Assembly: GCF_000685015.1 (NCBI RefSeq)
Contig: NZ_BAYA01000016.1
Location: 1 to 64,000 of the forward strand
Reading direction: 5' to 3'
Source: Paraburkholderia bannensis NBRC 103871
GTDB lineage: Bacteria; Pseudomonadota; Gammaproteobacteria; Burkholderiales; Burkholderiaceae
DNA: 64,000 nt
Positions 9,701 through 16,982 of this stretch are shown here, piece by piece (the first letter of the stretch is position 1; each line of letters begins with the position of its first letter). The notes under the pieces are model-generated. The model saw only the letters and a list, made by a program, of their open reading frames with translations, ran no database searches and was not told the origin of the DNA. A program made the position numbers and the translations under genes.

Positions 9701-12700
9701 CACGGCAAGCAATATGACCGCGCCCGTCGCGCTCGACCAGAATAGCTGGAAGGGGCAACTCGCGCCCGAGATCCAGGTGACCTACTCGGGCTACTACCAT
9801 TACACCAACTACGACCACAGCATCGCGGACTGGACGCTGCCGTTCGGCAATGTGCCGTTCAACGGCTCGAACCCGGGCGGCTACCAGATCGCGCCCGCTG
9901 ACGTTAAGTATTACGGTCTTCCGGACTACGAATCGACGCTGACGATAGGCGGCACGCTTTCAGGAACCGGGATCAGCATCAACAACACGGCGGGCAATGC
10001 GGGCATCCCGTCGCTTGGCCTCGCCGCCGGTCAGGCGCTTTCCGGCGTGACGATAGGCGGGATCAGCGGCAGCGCGGGCACGAACGCAGGCGCGGCTTCG
10101 TCGGTCAGCGGCAGCGCGGGTACGAACGCGGGCGCGGCCTCGTCGGTCAGCGGCAGCGCGGGCGCGAATGCGGGCGCGGCCTCGTCGGTCAGCGGCAACG
10201 CGGGCGGGGCGAAGTCGGGCGCGACGAAGGTCAACGGCTCAGGTATGGTCGATCCGACCATTGCCGCCGCGACCGCACAGACCGTCCTCCAGAACCTCAC
10301 GATTCCGCAGGGCGGCCTGTTCCGTCCGTCGACCGCGCCGGGTTCGACCTACCTCGTCGAGGGCAATCCGGCCTTCACGAACGCGAAAAACTTCATCTCC
10401 AGCGACTACTACCTGCAACAGCTTGGCCTCAATCCGCAGACGACGGAGAGGCGCCTGGGCGACGGCATGTATGAACAGCAACTCGTCCGCGACCAGATCA
10501 CGAAACTCACCGGCAAGGCGCTGCTCGGCCCGTACACCGATGCGCAGTCGCTCTATCAATCGCTGCTCGCGGCGGGCGCATCGCTCTCGCAGTCGCTCGA
10601 TCTGCCGCTCGGCATGAGCCTCTCGCCCGACCAGGTCGCAGCGCTCACCAGCAACGTCGTCATCATGCAGACGGAGGTCGTTGACGGGCAGTCGGTGCTC
10701 GTCCCGGTCGTCTATCTCGCGAAGGCGAGCCAGGAGAATTTCAGCGGCCCGCTGATCGCCGCGAACGATATCGACCTCCAGAACGCGCAGACCTTCACCA
10801 ACAGTGGCACGGTCAAGGCGGGCAATACGCTCTCGATCCAGGGCAACCAGATCGACAACGCGTTCGGCACGCTGCAAAGCGGAGGCCTCACGAAACTGAC
10901 GACAACGGGCAATATCGACCTGACGTCGGCGACCGTGAACGCCGGGAGCCTCGCGGTCAACGCGGGCGGCGACCTGCTGCTCAACACGGCGGTCAAGACC
11001 GTCAACCAGGTCAGCGCGACCGGCGCAACGCGTACCACGACCACGCTCGGCCCGATCGCGAACGTGAACGTCACGGGCGACGCGAGCATCGTCACGGGGG
11101 GCAACGTCGTGCAGAACGCCGCGAACCTGAACGTTGGCGGCAATCTCGGCATGGCGGTCGGCGGTAACTATGAAATCGGTTCGGTGCAGACCGGCGAGCA
11201 TAAGGTCGTGACGGGCGCGAACGGCGTATCCGATACGAACCTGAACCAGACGACGGGGAGTTCGATCAAGGTCGGCGGCGTCTCGCAGATCGGCGTTGGC
11301 GGCGACCTCACCGCAACCGGTGCGAGCATCAACCTCGGCGGCGGCGGGGTCGTGGCGGCGAACGGCAATGTCACGCTTCAGGCCGCGAAGGCAACTTCGA
11401 GCGTCGATAGCAACAGTTCGGGGAGCGACAGTCACGGCAGCTACTCGGAATCGATGCACCTGTCGAGCGACTCGCTCACTGGCACCACGCTCAACGCAGG
11501 CAATTCGCTCACGGTGGCCTCGGGCAAGGATATCAACGTTAACGGCAGCGCGATCACGCTCGACAAGGGCACCGCCACGCTCGCGGCGGCGGGCGACGTG
11601 AACATCGGCGCGGCGAGCGCGACCTACGTCGACAACACGCAGGAGCAGCACCAGCATAGCAACGTCGTCAGCGGCAAGGAGGTCAGGAGTTCGAGCAACT
11701 CGACGGCGACTGTCAGCCAGGGCAGCCTCGTTTCGGCTGATAGCGTATCGGTCTCAAGCGGCAAGGATATCAACGTATTGGGCAGCACCATCGTCGGCAC
11801 GAATGACGTCGAGATTCAGGCGGCGCATGACGTGAACATCACGACGACGCAGGACAGCGCGCAGTCGTCGGGCACGTACGAGGAGAAGCGCACGGGCTTC
11901 GGAACGAGCGGGCTGACGGTGACGGTCGGCAGCAACAAGCTCGCGACGACGAATGAGCAGTCGAGCGTCACGAACAATGCGAGTACGGTCGGCTCGCTCA
12001 GTGGCGACCTCTCGATTCAGGCCGGCAACACCCTGCACGTCACGGGCAGCGATCTTTTGGCGGGCGGGAACCTCGCGGGCACGGCGGCGAACGTCATCAT
12101 CGACTCGGCGACCGATACCGCACACCAGGCGCAGACGCAAAAGCAGAGCAGCAGCGGCCTGTCGATTGGCCTCTCGGGCTCGGTGGGCGACGCGATCAAT
12201 AACGCCTATTCGCAGGGGCGCGCGATCGGCGAGTCTGCCGGCAGTGGTAACGAGCGCGCCGCGGCGCTCCACGCCATTGCCACGGCGGGCGACACGGCCA
12301 TCGCGGGCATGGGGGCCTCCGCGCTCACGGGCGGCGCGACTGGCCCACAAGCGCCGGGTATTGGCGTTCAGGTGAGCATCGGGTCGAGCAAGAGTCAGAG
12401 CCAGTCGTCGGAGGATCAGACGATCCAGCGCGGCTCGAACGTGCAGGCGGGTGGGACGGCGGCGTTTGTAGCGACCGGCAGCGACCTGACGATTGCGGGT
12501 TCGAATGTGAGCGCGAACGATGTGGTGCTCGCGGCGAAGGACAAGGTCAACATCGTCAACACGACGAACACCGATTCGACGCGCAGTTCCAACAGCGCCA
12601 GCAGCGCGAGCTTCGGCGTGTCGGTCGGCACGAACGGCGTAGGGATTTCTGCAACGATGGCGAACGCGCACGGCGATGGCAACAGCGACGCGGCGATCCA

Positions 12701-14573
12701 GAACGCCTCCCATGTGACGGGCGCGAACAGAGTCGCCATCGCCTCGGGCGGCGATACGAACATCATCGGCTCGCAGGTCACGGGCAACCAGATCGCGGCT
12801 GCGGTCGGCGGGAACCTGAACGTGACGAGCGTGCAGGACGTGACGAGCAGCGCGGCGCATCAGAGCAGCGCGGGCGGCGGCTTCAGCATCTCCACGACGG
12901 GCGGGAGTGCGAGCTTCAGCGCACAGAACGGGCACGCCGACGCCAGCTATGCAGGCGTGAACGAGCAGGCGGGGATTCTGGCGGGCAACGGAGGCTTCGA
13001 CGTCGCGGTTCAGGGCAACACGGCATTGACTGGCGCAGTGATATCCAGCACGGCGGACGCCTCGAAGAACAGCCTGACAACGGGCACCCTTAGCTATAGC
13101 GATATCCAGAACCGGTCGCATTACGATGCGAACAGTAACGGCATCAGTGCCGGTGTTGGCGTCGGCAATACGGGTAAGGCGATTGGCCCTGGCTCGGTGA
13201 GCGGCACCCCTGCCGTCACGCCGATGATCTCGCAGAACGAGAACGGCGATTCGAGCGCGACCACGCGCAGCGCCGTGAGCGCGGGGACGATCAACGTGAC
13301 GAACGCGGGCGCGCAGGTGCAGGACGTCGCGAACCTGAGCCGCGACACGACGAACACGAACGGCACTGTCGCGGCGACCCCGAACGTGCAGAATATCCTG
13401 TCGCAGCAGGCCGATACGATGCAGGCGGCGCAGGCGGCGGGCCAGGTCGTGGCGCAGGGTATCGGGGCATATGCCGATAACAAGCGCGAAGCAGCGTCTA
13501 AGGCTGGCGACCAGGCAACCGCTGCGGCATGGGATGAAGGCGGCGACAACCGGACGGCGCTGCACATTGCGGGTGGGGCGCTGATTGGCGGGCTGGGCGG
13601 CGGTGCGCTCGATGCGCTGGGCGGCGCGGCGGGGGCAGGCGTCGCATCGGCGATGGCGCGCGATCTGGACAGGATATCGAATGGGGTAGCATCGGAAACG
13701 GGCTCGCCGCTGATCGGCAACCTGGCCGCAAACATCGTGGCGGGGCTTGGTGGCGCAGTGGTGGGCGGCACGGCGGGCGCAGCGACCGCGTCAAACGTAG
13801 ACCTCTACAATCGCCAACTTGACCCCAAGGAAAAGACATTGGCCAAGCAACTGGCGGACAAGAGCGGCGGAAAATATACGGAGGCGCAGATCGAGGACCA
13901 GATGCGGATCATGGGCGTCAGCGATAACGGCACGAACGAGTCGGGCGCGCCGACGACGCTGATTGGTCAATCACCAACGGATTCTGGCGCAAAGTGGATA
14001 TCCGGCGGCGCGACGGCAAACGGCCAGCCGATCCTGACACAGTTGACTACGCAGGCCGATCCGCAGTTGCAAAGCTATATCACGGCAAACTACAACAGCG
14101 CATCGCCAGGACAGGTGCCGAGCCAGTTCACCTATCAGCAGTCGGGGAGTGGCTCGACGAACATCACCGGCCCATTTACCCAGTTTGATCAATCCGATGC
14201 GAACTACGTCCGGGGCACGATTGCAGATACGACTTCGATGATTTCGACCAACGCTGGGCGAATATCGGCGTTAGCGGCAGCCGGCGGCAGCATAACTCCA
14301 TGCTCCGCAATTTGTGACGGCATCGCGTTTGCCGGGACTGTCGTCGGGACGATCGCAGATGCAGTTGGGCAATTAGCGAAGCCCGATGCTGGGCAATATC
14401 TTTTCAACGGATCTACAGCTTTGGCCTCGAATGCTATTTCACTTGCATCGCCCCCCCTCACGCCAGTTGTGAACGAACTAGTGAATCAAGTGAACGGAAG
14501 TGGCGTCGCTTCAAACATACAAGACTCGGTTAATAAAATTCTTGGGCCTAAAACCTCCAGCGGAAAACAATGA
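3765..14573 (+). CDS. bcpA: CDI exoprotein/toxin BcpA (TpsA, filamentous haemagglutinin family)
   Basis: Giant secreted protein of about 3602 residues, the toxin-delivering partner of a Burkholderia-type contact-dependent inhibition system. The start at 3765 is chosen because it begins an extended signal peptide region (MNQSYRLVFNRARG), followed by a hydrophobic core ending in AYAQ; an upstream ATG at 3714 adds 17 unrelated residues. Domains in order: TPS secretion domain with NPNGI at residues 161-165; haemagglutinin repeats, including four long tandem copies (803-1449); a Cys- and Tyr-rich non-repeat region (about 1884-2066) that may bind the receptor; GSAG repeats (2102-2143); a YYLQQLGLNPQ region; FHA-2-type repeats; a Gly/Ala-rich pretoxin region (about 3260-3343); the NVDLYN motif at 3344-3349, matching the Burkholderia Nx(E/Q)LYN border with D for E/Q; and a 253-residue toxin region. 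It overlaps bcpI by ATGA. The last part is much AT-richer than the rest. Confidence 0.93.
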   Translation: MNQSYRLVFNRARGMLVPVEETASASGKSGAGESAVFATVAAALLVGVGSAYAQIVPAGANAPKVISTANGLPQVNIQKPTGAGVSVNSYSQFDVQKNGVVLNNSATPVSTQLAGYINGNPNFAPGQAAKIIVNQVSSANATQFNGPAEIAGQAATFVLANPNGISVNGGNFINTNRAVLTTGTPVIDSSGALAGYNVTGGNITVQGAGFNAANIDQVDLIARSVQINAALYANTLNAVTGTNYVDHATLAATPIAGNGAPSPVSIDVSQLGGMYAGKIVLSSNEHGVGVSNEGVIAAQAGDFTLTADGLVTLTGRTTASGNVILNASQGISNSGTTYAQQSLVASTGGALVNSGTMAAQGSTTASAGSIASTGAFGAGVDNNGNVSANPGAGLNLSASGQLSATGQNVAGSDASITGAGVNLSGSETAANGNLTLAANSGDLNLAGARTSAGGALGASAAGTLANDHGTMTGGSVTLNAGAISNQGGSVSAQGPLVAQTPGAMANQGGTFVSQGAMQVHGGAVTNTGGATMQAGGAFSLAGTSLDNTGGQILSLNGDGLNLGVTGALVNGIGGVIGGNGNVSASAYTFTNAGQLSAVANAVLRAWGFSNSGTITAGGALSATASGALSNTGGTIAAATSTTLSGASIDNTRGDIEGATVAVSTPGDLINEGGSILQSGTANQTVQAGGRIDNANGGNIASNAANLSISGASVDNDAGTIQHAGSGTLDVGANGANGTLSNVSGTIAANGSANLHGANVDNTRGSAIANQGLALTAQTLTNNAGKLGAGASMTVNSGFLTNAGGSIIAPTLTLTTGGTLDNSQGDIEANQLALTAANLLNHGGAITQYGTATMGFNVAGTFDNSAGGTLQTNAADATLAPGALDNDGGTITHAGTGTLTVSAGNDAGAVSNAGGTIQGNGKIALNAGALNNTAGAVVAQQGLAAMVGGTLDNANGKLLSNTDLTANSGTLNNNGGQIGANASATVQAQSLTNSGGSMVAPVLTVTTGGMLDNSGGDIGANALSLSAHDLINHNGSITQYGLSSMGLNVTGTFDNSAGGTLQTNATDAMIAPGALDNDGGTITHAGTGTLSVDTGAGAVSNAGGTIQGNGKIALDAGALNNAAGAVIAQQGLVATVGGALDNTNGKLLSNTGLGVTGGTLNNDGGQIGANTSATVEASTLTNEGGSIVAPQLMVKTGGTLDNSGGDIAANQLALSASDLLNHGGAITQYGTATMGFNVSGAFDNSAGGTLQTNATDATLAPGALDNDGGTITHAGTGTLSVDTGAGAVSNAGGTIQGNGKIALNAGAFNNAAGTVVAQQGLTATVGGTLNNTNGKLLSNTELIANSATLNNNGGQIGANASATVQAQSLTNSGGSMVAPVLTVKTGGTLDNSGGDIEANALSLSANDLINHDGSITQYGLLSMGLNVAGTFDNSAGGTLQTNSTDFTLTPGALDNDRGSILHAGTGTFTLAPGNGAGSLSNVGGRIISAGEIEAQAASVNNAGGVLAAQGDITSTVAGDVNNANGAIRALGSETLNAGGTLTNTNGQIQSGTGQAGDASALSVHAASVDDTDGLIGNLGTGDTTVQAANAIGNSGGVITGNGKVAVDGAQVANTQGGQISGADVSVQGGTLDNSNGLIGNFAGSSGNVAVTAVGGLTNTNGQIGSTNDLNVNAAALTGGGSYSAAHDVAVSVQGDFTPTQELAFAAGHDLTFTLPGTFTNGATLEAANNLGINAGDIANSGVMMAGGTLTTHSNTLANTGAIIGGSVSLNATQSITNVGPTALIGATDSNGTLELLASDIENRDDTTATDTMATTAIYGLGKVVLAGGKDANGNYTSANLIRNQSALIESAGDMTLDAAQVTNTRTTMTTTGLNQSVDPDLLEQLGITLTGCTAIVAAACDPGHPYVGWVLSGDPDAIGGAFPTPPHGGQWNSGYQYTTYTGEALANLIAGISPQAQIIAGGNLDTSKVGVLQNYWSAIATASNMTAPVALDQNSWKGQLAPEIQVTYSGYYHYTNYDHSIADWTLPFGNVPFNGSNPGGYQIAPADVKYYGLPDYESTLTIGGTLSGTGISINNTAGNAGIPSLGLAAGQALSGVTIGGISGSAGTNAGAASSVSGSAGTNAGAASSVSGSAGANAGAASSVSGNAGGAKSGATKVNGSGMVDPTIAAATAQTVLQNLTIPQGGLFRPSTAPGSTYLVEGNPAFTNAKNFISSDYYLQQLGLNPQTTERRLGDGMYEQQLVRDQITKLTGKALLGPYTDAQSLYQSLLAAGASLSQSLDLPLGMSLSPDQVAALTSNVVIMQTEVVDGQSVLVPVVYLAKASQENFSGPLIAANDIDLQNAQTFTNSGTVKAGNTLSIQGNQIDNAFGTLQSGGLTKLTTTGNIDLTSATVNAGSLAVNAGGDLLLNTAVKTVNQVSATGATRTTTTLGPIANVNVTGDASIVTGGNVVQNAANLNVGGNLGMAVGGNYEIGSVQTGEHKVVTGANGVSDTNLNQTTGSSIKVGGVSQIGVGGDLTATGASINLGGGGVVAANGNVTLQAAKATSSVDSNSSGSDSHGSYSESMHLSSDSLTGTTLNAGNSLTVASGKDINVNGSAITLDKGTATLAAAGDVNIGAASATYVDNTQEQHQHSNVVSGKEVRSSSNSTATVSQGSLVSADSVSVSSGKDINVLGSTIVGTNDVEIQAAHDVNITTTQDSAQSSGTYEEKRTGFGTSGLTVTVGSNKLATTNEQSSVTNNASTVGSLSGDLSIQAGNTLHVTGSDLLAGGNLAGTAANVIIDSATDTAHQAQTQKQSSSGLSIGLSGSVGDAINNAYSQGRAIGESAGSGNERAAALHAIATAGDTAIAGMGASALTGGATGPQAPGIGVQVSIGSSKSQSQSSEDQTIQRGSNVQAGGTAAFVATGSDLTIAGSNVSANDVVLAAKDKVNIVNTTNTDSTRSSNSASSASFGVSVGTNGVGISATMANAHGDGNSDAAIQNASHVTGANRVAIASGGDTNIIGSQVTGNQIAAAVGGNLNVTSVQDVTSSAAHQSSAGGGFSISTTGGSASFSAQNGHADASYAGVNEQAGILAGNGGFDVAVQGNTALTGAVISSTADASKNSLTTGTLSYSDIQNRSHYDANSNGISAGVGVGNTGKAIGPGSVSGTPAVTPMISQNENGDSSATTRSAVSAGTINVTNAGAQVQDVANLSRDTTNTNGTVAATPNVQNILSQQADTMQAAQAAGQVVAQGIGAYADNKREAASKAGDQATAAAWDEGGDNRTALHIAGGALIGGLGGGALDALGGAAGAGVASAMARDLDRISNGVASETGSPLIGNLAANIVAGLGGAVVGGTAGAATASNVDLYNRQLDPKEKTLAKQLADKSGGKYTEAQIEDQMRIMGVSDNGTNESGAPTTLIGQSPTDSGAKWISGGATANGQPILTQLTTQADPQLQSYITANYNSASPGQVPSQFTYQQSGSGSTNITGPFTQFDQSDANYVRGTIADTTSMISTNAGRISALAAAGGSITPCSAICDGIAFAGTVVGTIADAVGQLAKPDAGQYLFNGSTALASNAISLASPPLTPVVNELVNQVNGSGVASNIQDSVNKILGPKTSSGKQ
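6171..8110 (+). repeat. Four long tandem repeats inside bcpA
   Basis: Near-identical units begin at 6171, 6744, 7311 and about 7878, with spacings of 573, 567 and 567 bp (191, 189 and 189 codons). Each unit carries the same series of short motifs, such as GGTLDNS, NHGGAITQYG, GTFDNSAGGTLQTN, ALDNDGGTITHAG and GGTIQGNGKIAL. The fourth copy diverges after about 230 bp. The units encode beta-helix shaft repeats and could change filament length by unequal recombination. Confidence 0.9.
10068..10193 (+). repeat. Three 42-bp repeats encoding GS(A)G linker in bcpA
   Basis: Three in-frame 14-codon copies of GSAGTNAGAASSVS (the third has A for T), followed by a truncated fourth. They lie between the putative receptor-binding region and the second half of BcpA. 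The composition suggests a flexible linker; copy number is a likely site of strain variation. Confidence 0.9.
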
Positions 14574-14848
14574 AGATCAATTTTGTCGACGATGGGAATC
14601 TAACTTCGTGGTTTCGCCTGACGCTTATCGCAGTCGGATTTGCGCTCGACGCCATCGCGCTTACATCTAATATCCCAAACATTTGGGCGAGGATTTTGTT
14701 GTTGCTCGGTTTCCTATTTGTGATCGTTGGTGGCATGGCCAGTCGGGCTAAATTACTGCACATAAAGCCCTTCGATAACAGCTACAAGAAGGCGCGCAAG
14801 AGCTACGAAACGAAGGACGACAAGAATGGCAAACAGGGAGGCACATGA
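14570..14848 (+). CDS. bcpI: Putative CDI immunity protein BcpI (small membrane protein)
   Basis: Protein of 92 residues encoded immediately after the toxin end of bcpA, with an ATGA start/stop overlap, which is the fixed place of the immunity gene in CDI loci. Two hydrophobic helices at about residues 15-34 and 40-57 are joined by a short turn (SNIPNIW); a basic, hydrophilic tail follows (KKARKSYETKDDK). A two-helix membrane immunity protein suggests that the cognate toxin acts at the inner membrane. I recognise no named family. GC content by hand count is about 48% over 14581-14700, far below the neighbouring DNA, which is typical of exchangeable toxin-immunity cassettes. It overlaps the next gene by ATGA. 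Confidence 0.75.
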   Translation: MKINFVDDGNLTSWFRLTLIAVGFALDAIALTSNIPNIWARILLLLGFLFVIVGGMASRAKLLHIKPFDNSYKKARKSYETKDDKNGKQGGT

Positions 14849-15084
14849 GCGGTGTTGCTTTGTCCTGCGGCATCTGGAAGCTGATCGAGCACGCTATTGA
14901 GCAGTACGAGCGTGAGCACGGGCGCAAGCCCGTCGCGCTCATCTTGCATCCCGCCAAAGTTGGCGACTTTTATCGCGGAGCGGGCAGCAATAACGACCTG
15001 CTCGACGACGTTTCGATCATCACCAGCGCCCGCTTTGAGTTCCACGATCTCGTCGACGAACACGGCAACAACTTTGATATCTAG
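14845..15084 (+). CDS. Hypothetical protein in the bcpO position (79 aa)
   Basis: A 79-residue soluble protein with no signal peptide or lipobox, containing HGRKPVALILHPAKVGDFYRG. It overlaps bcpI by ATGA and has a strong GGGAGG ribosome-binding site 5 bases before its ATG, so it is almost certainly expressed. Its place between bcpI and bcpB is that of bcpO in B. thailandensis, but BcpO there is described as a small lipoprotein, which this is not. It may be an accessory CDI protein, part of the toxin-immunity cassette, or the remnant of an older one. The symbol is left empty for that reason. Confidence 0.65.
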   Translation: MSGVALSCGIWKLIEHAIEQYEREHGRKPVALILHPAKVGDFYRGAGSNNDLLDDVSIITSARFEFHDLVDEHGNNFDI

Positions 15085-15188
15085 CGCGGTTCGCAGCGCT
15101 GTCTTTCCCTGACAGACTTATCTCGATTCGCAAGAGTCGAGCGGGACGTCTTTAGCATAACTATTAAAAACCTGAATCAATCCGCACG

Positions 15189-16952
15189 ATGAAAATACGC
15201 AGGAGGCTCGCGGCACTGCCGCTCACAGCCCTGGTCACGCTCGCGTCCAACGCGCAGCAGATTCCGGCGGGCGTCGACGAAGCCGCCGCCGCTGCGGCAC
15301 GCGCGAACGCCGAACAACAGCAGCAGCTACAACGCCAGCGCGAGGCGCAGGCGCGCGACGCGACCGTCTCCGCGCCTTCGGTACGTCCGCAGACCGAGCC
15401 AGCCGCAGGTTATCCCGTGCTGCCCGCTGAAACGCCTTGTTTCCGTATCGGCACCTTCGCGCTCGACGTCCCGGCAACGCTCCCCGCTGCGGCACGCAAG
15501 GCGGGCGCGTCCGCGCTGCCGCTCGATCGCTTCGCCTTCGCCCGCGAATGGCTCGACCATTACCGGGGGCAATGCGTCGGCAAGGCGGGCATCGACGTCC
15601 TGACGAAAGGCCTCCAGCAGGCAATTCTCAATCGCGGGTATGTCACGACGCGCGTACTCGTCCCCGCGCAGGATCTCGCCAGCGGCACGCTCAAACTCAC
15701 CCTGATCCCGGGCATCGTGCGCGCCGTGCGCCTCGCCGATCCGACGCTATGGGGCACCTGGAAAACAGCGTTCCCCGTCAGCGCGGGCGACGTCCTGAAC
15801 GTGCGCGATCTTGAGCAGGGTCTCGAACAGATGAAGCGCGTTCCAAACCAGGACGTCGATATGCAGATCGCCCCCGGCAACAGTCCAGGTGAGAGCGACG
15901 TCGTGGTCAGCGTCAAGCGCTCGAAGCCCTGGACGTTCGTAGTCTCGGCGGATAACAGCGGCACCGACGCCACGGGGAGATGGCAGGGCAATGTCAGCCT
16001 TGGCCTGAACAATCCGCTCGGCTTGAACGATATCCTCTCGCTCGGCGCGAACCAGGATCTTTCATTCGGCAATAAGTCCCTGGGTTCGCACGGTTTCAAT
16101 GGTTCGTACTCCGTGCCATGGGGTTACTGGACCGCGACGCTCTCGGGCAATACCAACACCTACTATCAGCCGATCGCTGGAACGGGCGGCGAGGTATTCG
16201 TCTCAAGCGGCAATTCGCAAACCGCCGCACTGCGTCTCGCGCGCGTGCTCTCGCGCAGCCAGAACGACGTACTCGGCGCATACGTACAACTTTCGAAGCG
16301 CTTCGGAGACAGTTTCCTGGAGGATACCGAGATCCCGACGCAGACGCGCAACAACACCTTCCTCGAAATCGGTGCAACGGATCGGCATTACGTCGGTGGC
16401 GCGCAGTTCGATGGCTCGCTCGCATACCGGCAGGGCGTCGGGGGCTTTGGCGCGACGCCTGATCCGTACGCGACCGGGCCGACCTATCGCTTTCATATGG
16501 CCATACTCGACGCGAACGTCTCCGTCCCGTTCGCGCTCGGGCGCCAGCGCTTTGCTTACGTCGGCACCTTTCACGGGCAATTCACGAACGACACGCTGTT
16601 CTACATCGACGACCTGACGATCGGGGGCCGCTATACCGTGCGCGGCTTCGACGGCAATTCGATGCTCGCGGGTGAAAAGGGCTTTTATTGGCGCAACGAA
16701 TTGCAATGGCCGATCTTCCAGACGGGGCAGATGCTTTACGCCGGGATCGACTACGGGCATGTATTCGGGCCGGGCACAGAAGGCCAGGCGGGGAGGCAGC
16801 TAGCGGGTGCAGTGATCGGCCTGCGCGGCGGCATCCCCGCGAAATACGCGGGTTTCAGTTACGACCTGTTCGTTGGTACTCCGATATACAAACCGCGAGG
16901 CTTCCCGACTGCGCGGTTCACGGTCGGGATGCAGGCGACGGCACAGTTCTAG
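15189..16952 (+). CDS. bcpB: CDI outer-membrane transporter BcpB (TpsB, two-partner secretion)
   Basis: Protein of 587 residues of the ShlB/FhaC/HecB family, which exports the TpsA partner through the outer membrane. A signal peptide (cleavage near SNAQQ) is followed by a Gln/Arg-rich helical stretch, a POTRA-containing region (residues about 80-240, with GIDVLTKGLQQAILNRGYVTTRVLVP) and a C-terminal beta-barrel. The conserved barrel loop motif VRGFDG is at residues 484-489 and the last residue is Phe, as in outer-membrane barrels. It follows the bcpA-bcpI-x block after a 104-bp gap that shows no strong ribosome-binding site, so it may have its own promoter. The gene order A-I-x-B is the Burkholderia arrangement, not the E. 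coli B-A-I order. Confidence 0.9.
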   Translation: MKIRRRLAALPLTALVTLASNAQQIPAGVDEAAAAAARANAEQQQQLQRQREAQARDATVSAPSVRPQTEPAAGYPVLPAETPCFRIGTFALDVPATLPAAARKAGASALPLDRFAFAREWLDHYRGQCVGKAGIDVLTKGLQQAILNRGYVTTRVLVPAQDLASGTLKLTLIPGIVRAVRLADPTLWGTWKTAFPVSAGDVLNVRDLEQGLEQMKRVPNQDVDMQIAPGNSPGESDVVVSVKRSKPWTFVVSADNSGTDATGRWQGNVSLGLNNPLGLNDILSLGANQDLSFGNKSLGSHGFNGSYSVPWGYWTATLSGNTNTYYQPIAGTGGEVFVSSGNSQTAALRLARVLSRSQNDVLGAYVQLSKRFGDSFLEDTEIPTQTRNNTFLEIGATDRHYVGGAQFDGSLAYRQGVGGFGATPDPYATGPTYRFHMAILDANVSVPFALGRQRFAYVGTFHGQFTNDTLFYIDDLTIGGRYTVRGFDGNSMLAGEKGFYWRNELQWPIFQTGQMLYAGIDYGHVFGPGTEGQAGRQLAGAVIGLRGGIPAKYAGFSYDLFVGTPIYKPRGFPTARFTVGMQATAQF

Positions 16953-16982
16953 CAGGCAGTCCCACAACAAGGAGAACGTCCC

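Noticed and set aside
10068..10193. Regular 42-bp repeats as a possible CRISPR array
   Set aside because: The repeats are contiguous, in frame and encode GSAG peptides inside bcpA; there are no spacers and no cas genes.
10239..13565. Long minus-strand frames opposite bcpA (10239-11657 and 11754-13565)
   Set aside because: The repetitive GC-rich haemagglutinin sequence yields open antisense frames; their Arg-rich composition shows no domain.
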